A DNA stretch of 64,000 nucleotides from an uncultured Pelagibacteraceae bacterium (GTDB taxonomy: Bacteria > Pseudomonadota > Alphaproteobacteria > Pelagibacterales > Pelagibacteraceae): contig CACKCQ010000005.1 in the NCBI GenBank assembly GCA_902598655.1, positions 18,854 to 82,853 of the forward strand, in the 5' to 3' direction. This document shows, one piece after another, positions 17,017 to 25,343 of the stretch. Made by a program: the position numbers and the translations under genes. Every line of letters starts with the position of its first letter. The first letter of the stretch is position 1. The notes beneath the pieces are model-generated. The model made no database searches. It saw only the letters and a list, made by a program, of their open reading frames with translations, and was not told the DNA's origin.

Positions 17017-19239
17017 ATGAAAATAAATAATGTAGTTGTAATTGGTTCCGGAACAATGGGTAGCGGTATAGCTGCACATTTGTGTAACGCAAATATTCCT
17101 GTTACTTTGTTGGATTTAACTACAGAAATTAGTCAAAAGGCTAAAGAGAGAATAGGAAAATCTAGACCTCCTTTGTTAATAGATAAATCAAAATTAGATA
17201 ATATACATGTAGGAAACATTGAGGAAAACTTTGATGTGGTTTCGAATGCAGATTGGATTGTGGAAGCTGTTGTAGAAAGAATAGATATAAAACATAATAT
17301 TTACGAAAAAATTTTTAAACATAGAAAAAAAGAATCTGTTGTTTCTTCTAATACCTCATCAATTCCAATAAGCGTTCTATCAGAAAAATTATCTGATCAA
17401 GACAAAAAAGATTTCTGCATAACTCACTTCTTTAATCCTGTTAGATACATGGATTTACTGGAAATAGTAAAAAGTAATGAAAGTGATTTAGATAAAGTTA
17501 AACTTTTAAAAGACTTTTGTGAAATAGACTTAGGCAAAGGTGCAATTATCTGTAATGACACTCCGGGATTTTTAGGTAATAGAATTGGAGTTTATGCAAT
17601 GCAAATTGCAATGACAGAAGCATTTAATATGAAACTCAGTGTAGAAGAGGCTGATGCTGTCTTTGGTAGACCAATGGGTATACCTAAAACTGGAGTATTT
17701 GGATTGTATGACCTAATTGGTATTGATTTAATGGCAGATGTATTAAAAAGTTTTATTAAAGAATTGCCTGAAAGCGATCCATTTCAACCTGTAGCAAGAG
17801 AAATGCCACTTGTAAAAAAATTAATAGAAACTGGATATACTGGTAGAAAAGGAAAAGGTGGATTTTATAGAATGAATAAGGAGGGTGGTAAGAAAATTTT
17901 AGAGGCCATCAATCTTGTAACTGGGGAATATTCTCCCTCAAAAAAAATAGATATTAAATCTGAAAAAGTTGATTTAAAAAAATTAATTAATCGTGCAGAT
18001 AAATATGGAGATTATGCTTGGTCAGTAATTTCTAAAATAATAAAATATTCTTCTTCATTAGTTCCAGGTATTACAGATAAGTTTAACGACATCGATGAAG
18101 CAATGAGACTTGGCTTCAATTGGTCTAGAGGCCCTTTTGAAATGTTAAAAGAAATTGGAGTAAATAATTTTTTTGAAAAAATTGATAATTTTGAGGGAAA
18201 TAAATTTTTAGAAAATTTATCAAAATCCAAAGATGAAAATTTTTATGGTGAAAGACAACAATATACTAAAATTGAAACTTTAGGAAAAATTAAGCCAAGA
18301 GCCCTTAAACTTGATAAAAATAATTCTGCTGAAATTTACAGATTTCCTGAATTTAACATTGTCGAATTTACAACTAAAGCAAACGCTTTGGATTATGACT
18401 CAATGGACGCTTTAAAAAACGCTACAGACAAACCATTGATAATTATTAATGAAAGTATGCAGTTTTCCGCTGGTGTAAATTTAACATATACTATGAATTT
18501 TGCAGATAAAGGTGACTTTAAATCAATAGAAAAATTTGTCGGTTATTTTCAAGAAACATGCAAACACTTAAAATACTCAAAATTTCCAGTAGTTTCAGCA
18601 CCATCAGGTCTTACACTTGGAGGGGGTTTTGAAGTTTTAGTTCAAAGTAACTTTGTTGCTTCGCATACAAATATTGTTGTTGGATTAGTTGAAACATTGG
18701 TTGGTTTAGTTCCAGCTGGAGGAGGATGTAAAGAAATGTTATGGAGATGGTCTCAAACAGACGAGGCAAAAAATGATCCAGATTTTGCACCTTTAAAAGT
18801 TTTTGATATCATTGGTTATGCAAAAACTGCAACATCTCCAGTAGAAGCTGAACCTCTAAAGTATTTAATCCCTGAAAATAAAAAAATTATGAGCAGAAAT
18901 AGTCTATTAAATGAAGCAAGAAAAATTTTGGATCAAAATAAAGAATTTACTCCTCCAAAAGAATGCACATTTAATTTATCTGGTAAATCTTTAAAAGACA
19001 AAATGGTTGGTATGTTAGAAAAACTGTATAATGATAAAATTATATTAGATCATGGAATGATGGTTGGAACAGAGCTAGCAAATGTTTTAAGTGGTGGTGA
19101 TACAACTATAGATAAAACTCTTACAGAAGATCAGTTGTTTAAATTAGAATTAGATGCATTCATGAAATTAATTGAGACAAGTAAAACCCAAGATAGAATT
19201 AAACACACATTATCTACTGGAAAACCTCTAGTTAACTAA
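17017..19239 (+). CDS. Bifunctional 3-hydroxyacyl-CoA dehydrogenase / enoyl-CoA hydratase, inverted domain order
   Basis: 740 residues. The NAD-binding dehydrogenase domain comes first (VVIGSGTMGSGIAAHL at 5-20; catalytic His in THFFNPVRYMDLLEIV near 140), followed by the C-terminal dehydrogenase helices (DTPGFLGNRIG, GRKGKGGFY). A crotonase domain fills the last third (LGGGFEVL and GLVETLVGLVPAGGG near 535-575, keeping both catalytic Glu positions). FadB and FadJ have the hydratase first, so this is the reversed FadN-like arrangement. It would run hydration and NAD-dependent oxidation of enoyl-CoA. It lies 57 bases after the family-5 importer; with the thiolase at 3922 it brackets the divergon. 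It overlaps the convergent cyclophilin gene by 12 bases. Confidence 0.88.
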   Translation: MKINNVVVIGSGTMGSGIAAHLCNANIPVTLLDLTTEISQKAKERIGKSRPPLLIDKSKLDNIHVGNIEENFDVVSNADWIVEAVVERIDIKHNIYEKIFKHRKKESVVSSNTSSIPISVLSEKLSDQDKKDFCITHFFNPVRYMDLLEIVKSNESDLDKVKLLKDFCEIDLGKGAIICNDTPGFLGNRIGVYAMQIAMTEAFNMKLSVEEADAVFGRPMGIPKTGVFGLYDLIGIDLMADVLKSFIKELPESDPFQPVAREMPLVKKLIETGYTGRKGKGGFYRMNKEGGKKILEAINLVTGEYSPSKKIDIKSEKVDLKKLINRADKYGDYAWSVISKIIKYSSSLVPGITDKFNDIDEAMRLGFNWSRGPFEMLKEIGVNNFFEKIDNFEGNKFLENLSKSKDENFYGERQQYTKIETLGKIKPRALKLDKNNSAEIYRFPEFNIVEFTTKANALDYDSMDALKNATDKPLIIINESMQFSAGVNLTYTMNFADKGDFKSIEKFVGYFQETCKHLKYSKFPVVSAPSGLTLGGGFEVLVQSNFVASHTNIVVGLVETLVGLVPAGGGCKEMLWRWSQTDEAKNDPDFAPLKVFDIIGYAKTATSPVEAEPLKYLIPENKKIMSRNSLLNEARKILDQNKEFTPPKECTFNLSGKSLKDKMVGMLEKLYNDKIILDHGMMVGTELANVLSGGDTTIDKTLTEDQLFKLELDAFMKLIETSKTQDRIKHTLSTGKPLVN

Positions 19240-19875
19240 TAACTTTAGATTTTTAATATAATCAGGTTTTAATACATAAGTTGATTTATTTCCCGCTTTA
19301 ATTTTTTTTAAAGAGTCCATTCCAGCAATTACTCTTCCAATTGGAGTATATTCACCTTGATATATTGGTATATCTATTAAAGTAATAAAAAATTCACTAT
19401 CTTCTGTGTCGAATTGATCTTTTCTGGCAAAAGCCACAGAGCCAGCATTAAATAAAAAATTACCACTAAGTTCAGATTCAATTGTTCCTAAACCAGACTC
19501 ACCAGTTCCTACTTTAGAATAATTTAGATTAGATACATTCCCATATTCAATATCTCCAGCTTGTATTAAAGTATTTTCTATTACTCGATAAAAAGTTGAA
19601 CCATTATAGGAACCTCTATTTATTAACTTCTTAAATCGATTTACAGCTTTAGGTGCAATTTTAGGATCTAATTCTATTATAACGTTACCGCATTCAACCT
19701 CCATAATTGCAATATTCTGATTATCTTTAAAATCGATTTTATTTAAATCGATTTTTTTTACAAAAAGACATTTATTACTTAATATATAAAATGAACCTAA
19801 AGTTAAAATAATAAGCAGAATAAGAAAAATAAATAATATTTTTTCAGATAGCGATGGTTTAATTTTTTTTATCAT
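19228..19875 (-). CDS. Cyclophilin-type peptidyl-prolyl isomerase, membrane-anchored
   Basis: 215 residues. A short Lys-rich start and one hydrophobic helix at about 13-32 (ILFIFLILLIILTLGSFYIL) form a signal anchor. A cyclophilin domain follows: GNVIIELDPKIAPKAVNRFKKLI, GSYNGSTFYRVI and GSVAFARKDQFDTEDSEFFI, ending PIGRVIAGMDSL. The catalytic Arg is in FYRV and the substrate-pocket FFI is present. It should help proline-limited folding of envelope proteins in the periplasm. It starts directly after the stop of the upstream metallopeptidase-like gene (zero gap) and its 3' end overlaps the convergent dehydrogenase gene by 12 bases. Confidence 0.88.
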   Translation of the reverse strand: MIKKIKPSLSEKILFIFLILLIILTLGSFYILSNKCLFVKKIDLNKIDFKDNQNIAIMEVECGNVIIELDPKIAPKAVNRFKKLINRGSYNGSTFYRVIENTLIQAGDIEYGNVSNLNYSKVGTGESGLGTIESELSGNFLFNAGSVAFARKDQFDTEDSEFFITLIDIPIYQGEYTPIGRVIAGMDSLKKIKAGNKSTYVLKPDYIKNLKLLVN

Positions 19876-20607
19876 TCAAAAAATAAACTTTTCATCTATT
19901 TCTTTAAGACCATTAATTAAGAAATTTTTCTTCTTAGTTAAAATATTATCTTTTTTAATTAATAAATCTATTTCTTTAAAGTTTGTTTTTAATAATGAAT
20001 AAATTTCAGCCATATCTTCTTCAGCTGTGCTCATTGAATATTCTGTTAAAAAGCCTTTCGTAATTTCTAAATCTAAACCTAATAAATCAGTACATGTAGA
20101 ACATGATGCGTAAAAAAAATCTTTATTATTAAGTTCACTCCATTTATTTTTTTTAAAAAGCTCTGGAAAACTGTTGTCAATCATATGAAATATTTCATGA
20201 TGGATCATTCTTTCGAAATGGTTTTGGTTAAATGTTAAGTCTAAGATTAAAGTTCTGAATTTATTATCTGGTATACCTCCTGTATTAATGCCTGAAATTT
20301 GTAAGTTTTTGCATAGAACTACAAATTTCAAATTTATTTTCCTTAAAAAATTTGAGTTATAATCCCTTAGATTATTTTGAATTGTATTAAATTCACGATC
20401 CAAATCACTATTATTTATGCCGTTACATTTAATATTATTTGTATCACCTATTACAAAACCTCTTTTCGATACCAAATATTTGATACCATTTAAATTATCA
20501 ATCCTATGAACTTCTAAATTAGGAATTTTAATCAAATTATATATTGCATCTGCATTTACATAAGAAAAATTAAAAAATAATAGAAATATTAATATAATGT
20601 ATCTCAT
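19876..20607 (-). CDS. Putative secreted zinc metallopeptidase (HExxH)
   Basis: 243 residues with an N-terminal signal peptide (about 1-19, cleavage after VNA). A zincin motif HHEIFHMID puts HExxH at 137-141, and an EEDMAEIY segment near 195 offers a third ligand Glu. A CSTC pair lies between them. This resembles uncharacterised zinc-binding peptidases in which an EDxAE Glu completes the site. Its substrate is unknown. It is co-transcribed with a periplasmic cyclophilin (zero-base gap), which points to an envelope role such as protein maturation or turnover. The family assignment rests only on the motif. Confidence 0.6.
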   Translation of the reverse strand: MRYIILIFLLFFNFSYVNADAIYNLIKIPNLEVHRIDNLNGIKYLVSKRGFVIGDTNNIKCNGINNSDLDREFNTIQNNLRDYNSNFLRKINLKFVVLCKNLQISGINTGGIPDNKFRTLILDLTFNQNHFERMIHHEIFHMIDNSFPELFKKNKWSELNNKDFFYASCSTCTDLLGLDLEITKGFLTEYSMSTAEEDMAEIYSLLKTNFKEIDLLIKKDNILTKKKNFLINGLKEIDEKFIF

Positions 20608-20660
20608 TTTAATAATTTTGATGATATTAGATATAATATGAATGTGATAGGATTTATTTA

Positions 20661-20795
20661 ATGAAAAAAAGAAAAAGAAAAAAAAATATTAATAGAGATC
20701 ATGAGTCAGTGCCTAAGATGTTTGCAAAAAAATACATATATTTTTATTATCCCTTTTTTTGGATCATTCTAATAATATTCTTATTACTAAAATGA
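20661..20795 (+). CDS. Small single-helix membrane protein, 44 residues
   Basis: ATG at 20661 opens a 44-codon frame ending TGA at 20793-20795. An AGGA sequence lies about 8 bases upstream. The N-terminus is extremely basic (KKRKRKK at 2-8). A hydrophobic helix runs from about 26 to 43 (IYFYYPFFWIILIIFLLL), giving an inner-membrane protein with a cytoplasmic basic tail. The stop overlaps the agmatinase-family start as ATGA, the classic sign of translational coupling. I recognise no family. The basic tail could bind phospholipid, RNA or a partner. The gene may also act mainly as a leader ORF for the ureohydrolase. Confidence 0.5.
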   Translation: MKKRKRKKNINRDHESVPKMFAKKYIYFYYPFFWIILIIFLLLK

Positions 20796-21745
20796 CAAAG
20801 TCTAAAAAACCTATTCAGCCTGTTAGCGGTACAGAAGTCCCAAGATATGCGGGCCCTTCTACATTTGCAAGATTACCTGAGCTAAGAGATGTAGAAAGTT
20901 GTGATGTTGCTATTGTCGGAGTTCCATTTGATTCAGGAACTAGTTATAGACCAGGTGCAAGATTTGGCCCACAAAGTATTAGACAAGCATCTAGACATTT
21001 AAGGACTAATTATCATCCTAATTATGATGTAGAACCATTCAAAGTACAACAAGTTGCAGATGCAGGTGACATTACTTGCAATCCATTTAATATTGATGAA
21101 GCCATCAAACAAATTGAAGTAGGAGCAACCGATTTATTAAATAAAGTTGGAGGAATAATAAGCCTTGGAGGAGATCACACAATTGCTGTGCCTTTACTTA
21201 GAGCAGCCAATAAAAAGAATAATGGACCCGTATCACTTGTTCATTTTGATGCCCATTTAGATACCTGGGATACCTACTTTGGAGCACCATATACGCATGG
21301 CACTCCATTTAGAAGAGCTCGTGAGGAAAATTTATTTTTAGATGATGCCTCTATGCATGTAGGTATAAGAGGTCCACTTTATAGCAGAGATGATATAAAA
21401 AATGATGAAAGCTTTGGATTTAAAATTATTCATTGTGATGAATTTCAAACAGAAGGAATTGATAAAATCGTTGAAAGAATAAAAAATAGAGTAGGTGATA
21501 ATGCATTATATTTGTCCATTGATATTGATGTATTAGATCCAGCATTTGCACCAGGCACAGGAACACCTGAAATTGCAGGGATGACCACAAGAGAAATGGT
21601 AAACGTCCTCAGAGGTTTATCAGGCTTAAATTTGATTTCTGCAGATGTAGTTGAAGTTGCGCCTGCTTATGACCATGCAGAAGTAACCTCTCTAGCTGCA
21701 GCAACAATTGTTTATGAATTAACAAATTTATTTGCAAAATCATGA
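20792..21745 (+). CDS. Agmatinase / ureohydrolase family enzyme
   Basis: 317 residues from the ATG at 20792. An earlier in-frame ATG at 20759 would add 11 residues lying inside the small upstream gene, so the coupled ATGA start is preferred. The dimanganese ligands are complete: GGDHTI, HFDAHLDTWD and SIDIDVLDPAFAPGTGTPE. The family hydrolyses guanidino compounds to urea and an amine (agmatine, guanidinobutyrate, guanidinopropionate and others). The spacing of motifs and the N-terminal PRYAGPSTFARLP stretch fit agmatinase-like enzymes. An aldehyde dehydrogenase gene follows 20 bases later, which suggests breakdown of a guanidino or amino compound to a carboxylate. Cytoplasmic; exact substrate unknown. 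Confidence 0.85.
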   Translation: MTKSKKPIQPVSGTEVPRYAGPSTFARLPELRDVESCDVAIVGVPFDSGTSYRPGARFGPQSIRQASRHLRTNYHPNYDVEPFKVQQVADAGDITCNPFNIDEAIKQIEVGATDLLNKVGGIISLGGDHTIAVPLLRAANKKNNGPVSLVHFDAHLDTWDTYFGAPYTHGTPFRRAREENLFLDDASMHVGIRGPLYSRDDIKNDESFGFKIIHCDEFQTEGIDKIVERIKNRVGDNALYLSIDIDVLDPAFAPGTGTPEIAGMTTREMVNVLRGLSGLNLISADVVEVAPAYDHAEVTSLAAATIVYELTNLFAKS

Positions 21746-21765
21746 AGAAAGGATAATTTGCGCGC

Positions 21766-23199
21766 ATGATTGAAAAGAGAAATTTTTATATTAATGGTTC
21801 ATGGGTTCCCCCAAAAAACCCAAAAGACATTGAGGTCATAAATCCAGCAACAGAAAAAAATTGTGCAGTAATTTCTTTAGGCAGTAAGGATGATATCAAT
21901 GATGCAGTTTTAGCAGCTAAAGAAGCTTTTAAAACCTGGGGATTTACCTCTAAAGAAGAAAGATTGTCATTATTAGAAGTTTTTTATTCATTATATAAAA
22001 AAAGATGGAATGATATTACAGATGCAATTATTCAAGAGATGGGAGCACCAAAAGACTTTGCGTCAAAACTACAAACAGGAACTGGTGCGAGTCATACAAA
22101 ATCATTTATTCGTTATCTAAAAGAATTTGAATTCGAAAAACCTTTGGGAGATCATGCAAAAAATCAAAGAATAATATACGAGCCTAAAGGTGTGTGTGCA
22201 TTAATAACACCGTGGAACTGGCCAATAAATCAAGTTACTTTAAAAGTCATTCCTGCATTGGCCTCTGGTTGTACTATGATTTTAAAACCTTCGGAACTAG
22301 CACCTTTATCGGCAATGATCATAGCGGAGTTAATAGATGAAGCAAAATTTCCGAAAGGTGTTTTTAATTTAGTAAATGGAGATGGGGAAATAACTGGAGA
22401 TGCATTAACAAGTCATCCAGATGTAAATATGATTTCATTCACTGGCTCTACAAGAGCAGGGGCTTTAATTTCTCAAAATGCCGCAAAGGACTTTAAAAGA
22501 GTAAGTCTGGAGCTAGGAGGAAAAGGTGCAAATATTATATTTGAAGATGCTGATGCTGAAGCAATAGAAAGAGGTGCATTTAGATGTTTTAGAAATTCAG
22601 GACAATCATGTAATGCTCCTACAAGAATGCTTGTTGAAAAATCAATATATAATGAAGCGATAGAAAGACTGAGAAAATACGCAAATGAATTTAAAGTAGA
22701 TGATCCAAATAAAAATGGAGAGCATATTGGTCCTGTAATTTCTGAAACTCAATTCAATAAAATTCAAGGCTTAATTCAAAAAGGAATAGATGAAGGAGCA
22801 AAATTAGTTGCAGGTGGAATTGGAAAACCAAACGGATTAAATGATGGTTATTATGTAAAACCGACAGTTTTTGCAGATGTAAAAAATGAAATGGAAATTG
22901 CAAGAACAGAAATATTTGGTCCTGTTTTATCTGTTATTCCATTTGAAACTGAAGAAGAGGCAATTAAAATTGCAAATGATACTGATTATGGATTAACAAA
23001 CTATATTCAAACTCAAGATAAGGAAAAAGTACAAAGAGTTGCCAGAAAACTTAGATCTGGAATGGTTGATGTAAATGGTGCTGGTATTGCGGTTGATGCA
23101 CCTTTTGGAGGTTTTAAACATTCTGGAATTGGAAGGGAAGCAGGTAAAGAAGGATTGCTTGAATTTCTAGAAGTTAAATCTGTAGGTGGTTGGAATTAA
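21766..23199 (+). CDS. NAD(P)-dependent aldehyde dehydrogenase
   Basis: 477 residues of the aldehyde dehydrogenase superfamily. Landmarks: TPWNWPINQVTLK with the cofactor-site Asn near 140-150, KPSELAPLS, FTGSTRAG, catalytic Glu in LELGGKGANI near 245, nucleophile Cys in NSGQSCNAP near 278, and EIFGPVLSVIPF near 385. It oxidises an aldehyde to the acid in the cytoplasm. The substrate is open: aminobutyraldehyde-type or betaine-aldehyde-type substrates fit the context of an agmatinase-like enzyme 20 bases upstream. Its TAA overlaps the stop of the convergent M20 peptidase gene by 4 bases. Confidence 0.92.
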   Translation: MIEKRNFYINGSWVPPKNPKDIEVINPATEKNCAVISLGSKDDINDAVLAAKEAFKTWGFTSKEERLSLLEVFYSLYKKRWNDITDAIIQEMGAPKDFASKLQTGTGASHTKSFIRYLKEFEFEKPLGDHAKNQRIIYEPKGVCALITPWNWPINQVTLKVIPALASGCTMILKPSELAPLSAMIIAELIDEAKFPKGVFNLVNGDGEITGDALTSHPDVNMISFTGSTRAGALISQNAAKDFKRVSLELGGKGANIIFEDADAEAIERGAFRCFRNSGQSCNAPTRMLVEKSIYNEAIERLRKYANEFKVDDPNKNGEHIGPVISETQFNKIQGLIQKGIDEGAKLVAGGIGKPNGLNDGYYVKPTVFADVKNEMEIARTEIFGPVLSVIPFETEEEAIKIANDTDYGLTNYIQTQDKEKVQRVARKLRSGMVDVNGAGIAVDAPFGGFKHSGIGREAGKEGLLEFLEVKSVGGWN

Positions 23200-24383
23200 T
23201 TTAAAGATTTATCTTTTACACCTTTTAAAAAGTCTAGACATTTCTTTAATTCACTAAGTTCTATATATTCATCAATTTTATGAGCCTGTTCAATCGAACC
23301 TGGTCCACAAACTACAGTGCTAATACCAACTTCTTGAAAGAGTCCAGCTTCTGTTCCAAACGAAACAGCTTCTCTTGAATTGTCACCAGTTATACTAGAA
23401 ACAAATTCACAAGCCTCGGAATCGTTCAATCTATTAAATCCAACTACTTCGCCTATAATTTCTTTTTTAATATAAGCATCTGAAAAAACTTTTTTCATTT
23501 CTGGCAATAATTCTTTATCAACATAATCGTCTATTATTTGATTTACAAAATCTCCATCTTCTCTGATCACAGGTCTAGTTTCCCATTCAACTTTACATTT
23601 ATCAGCAATAACATTATGAGCTATACCACCCGAAACTCCACCAACTGATAATGTAGAATATGGTGGATTAAATATACAATCTTTAGGAGCTCTATCTTTT
23701 AGTTTTGATCTAATTTCTAGTAATTTGTTTACATACCTCGATGCATATTCAACTGCATTAACACCTTGGCCTGGTTTAGAACTATGACCTGCTAAACCTC
23801 CAAAGTGAACTGTATATTCATTCATACCTTTATGAGCATCAATGATTTTCATATTGGTTGGTTCACCAATAATACAAATTCCATCTTTAATATCTCTTTT
23901 TTTTAATTCTTTTATTAATAATGGTGCGCCTATGCATGCGGTTTCTTCATCGAATGTAAATGAAAAGTGAATGTCTCTATCTAAATTATTTTCTTTAAAT
24001 ACAGGAGCATATGCTAGAGCACATGCAATAAAACCTTTCATATCACAAGAACCTCTCCCAAATAATTTCTCATTTTTTATAGTTGCAACAAATGGATCAG
24101 TAGACCAGCCTTTTGAAACAGGAACTACATCTGTATGACCTGATAGAATAATAGGTTTTTTACCATTTCCATTTTTAGATTTTAAAGAAGCAAAAAGATT
24201 AACTCTTTTTTTATCACCATCAAAAATTTTAAATGAAGTAGCTCCTAAATTTTTTAAAATATCATCACAATAATTAATGAGACTATTATTGTCGTTTCCA
24301 GAAATAGTTTTGAAAGCAATCAAATCTGTCAATATTCTTATTGAATCTTTATAAATTTTATCAGGATTATTTTCTGTACTCAT
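23196..24383 (-). CDS. argE: M20 metallopeptidase, acetylornithine deacetylase-like (ArgE)
   Basis: 395 residues. Zinc-site motifs of ArgE/DapE enzymes are in order: LSGHTDVVPVS near 80, GRGSCDMKGFIA near 108-120, DEETACIGA near 142, IGEPTNMKI near 165, a dimerisation domain with FGGLAGHSSKPGQGVNAVE, and the C-terminal ligand His in EQAHKIDEYI near 373. ArgE removes the acetyl group of N-acetylornithine in arginine synthesis. Related M20 enzymes act on other N-acyl amino acids, so the specific call is probable rather than certain. The gene is alone on its strand, convergent with the aldehyde dehydrogenase and divergent from csaA, with only 25 bases in between. Confidence 0.75.
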   Translation of the reverse strand: MSTENNPDKIYKDSIRILTDLIAFKTISGNDNNSLINYCDDILKNLGATSFKIFDGDKKRVNLFASLKSKNGNGKKPIILSGHTDVVPVSKGWSTDPFVATIKNEKLFGRGSCDMKGFIACALAYAPVFKENNLDRDIHFSFTFDEETACIGAPLLIKELKKRDIKDGICIIGEPTNMKIIDAHKGMNEYTVHFGGLAGHSSKPGQGVNAVEYASRYVNKLLEIRSKLKDRAPKDCIFNPPYSTLSVGGVSGGIAHNVIADKCKVEWETRPVIREDGDFVNQIIDDYVDKELLPEMKKVFSDAYIKKEIIGEVVGFNRLNDSEACEFVSSITGDNSREAVSFGTEAGLFQEVGISTVVCGPGSIEQAHKIDEYIELSELKKCLDFLKGVKDKSLN

Positions 24384-24408
24384 TTACAAATCATTATATA
24401 TTAAATTT

Positions 24409-24750
24409 ATGAAAGAACAAATTACGTATGAAGACTTTGATAAAGTCGATATTAGATTGGGGACAATTATTTCTGTAAGAAAAAATGAAAAAGCAAGAAA
24501 ACCTTCATTAGTTGTAGAAGTTGATTTTGGAGAAAAGATAGGGATAAAACAATCTTCAGCTCAAATTACTCATTATTATAATGAAGAGAATCTTAAAGGA
24601 AAACAAGTAATTGGTGTTTGTAATTTTGCAGAAAAAAATATTGCTGGTGTTGTTTCACAAGTATTAATTCTTGGATCTATAGATGCAGAAGGTAGAGTAA
24701 CTTTAGTTCATCCATCTCAAGAAGCAGAGAATGGATTACCAATTGCTTAA
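24409..24750 (+). CDS. csaA: CsaA-type tRNA-binding/chaperone-like protein
   Basis: 113 residues, the full length of CsaA. It is an OB-fold domain related to the EMAP/Arc1p tRNA-binding module: FDKVDIRLGTIISV near 10-23, KPSLVVEVDFG near 33, and KGKQVIGVCNFAEKNIAG near 70-87. CsaA homodimers bind tRNA and have been described as export chaperones. The start ATG lies in a 25-base gap after the divergent argE start, so promoter elements must overlap argE. The next gene (LysE family) starts directly after its stop. Confidence 0.88.
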   Translation: MKEQITYEDFDKVDIRLGTIISVRKNEKARKPSLVVEVDFGEKIGIKQSSAQITHYYNEENLKGKQVIGVCNFAEKNIAGVVSQVLILGSIDAEGRVTLVHPSQEAENGLPIA

Positions 24751-25341
24751 ATGCATCCAGAACTACTTTCATTAAGTTTATTTTTTTTTGTTACCAGTTG
24801 CTCACCTGGCCCAAATAATATTGTGGCATCTCATTCAGGTTTTAATCATGGAGTAAAAAAAACGATACCTCTAATGTTAGGTGTTATATTTGGTTTTACT
24901 TCAATGCTATCTTTAGTTAATTTTGGACTAATTAATGTTTTTAAATTATATCCAATTATTCAAAAGATTTTAGTTTTTACAGGGTCTGCATTTTTAGTTT
25001 ATTTGGCTTACAGAATTTCATTTTCTAAATCATCAAATCAAAAAGAAAAACTAGAACCTGTTAAATTTATAGAAACATTTCTTTTTCAATTCTTAAATCC
25101 TAAAGGAGTAATCGTTGCTATTATTGCAGTATCAACTTATATCGAATCTGGAGATAACTTTTTTACTTATTCTTTCTGGCTACTAACTTCTGCCTTTTTC
25201 TTTGCTATATTTAGTATCTTATTTTGGACTTTAATTGGTAAATTTATGAGAAAATTCGCGACAAATGAGAAATTTATTAAATGGTTCAATTATGTTATGT
25301 CAGCGCTTTTATTAAGCTGCATAGCTACATTTTATTATTAA
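24751..25341 (+). CDS. LysE/RhtB family amino-acid exporter
   Basis: 196 residues with about six predicted membrane helices. The family signature CSPGPNNIVASHSGFNHGVKKTIPLMLGV is near 17-45 and LNPKGVIVAI near 112-121. Proteins of this family export lysine, homoserine, threonine, cysteine and similar metabolites across the inner membrane. The ATG directly follows the csaA stop, so expression is coupled. The stop codon TAA is two bases before the aconitase ATG. The exported substrate cannot be told from sequence. Confidence 0.88.
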   Translation: MHPELLSLSLFFFVTSCSPGPNNIVASHSGFNHGVKKTIPLMLGVIFGFTSMLSLVNFGLINVFKLYPIIQKILVFTGSAFLVYLAYRISFSKSSNQKEKLEPVKFIETFLFQFLNPKGVIVAIIAVSTYIESGDNFFTYSFWLLTSAFFFAIFSILFWTLIGKFMRKFATNEKFIKWFNYVMSALLLSCIATFYY

Positions 25342-25343
25342 AT

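Noticed and set aside
25281..25343. Upstream ATG extending aconitase by 21 residues
   Set aside because: The extension lies inside the LysE-family gene and has no aconitase similarity; the ATG at 25344, two bases after the LysE stop, fits.
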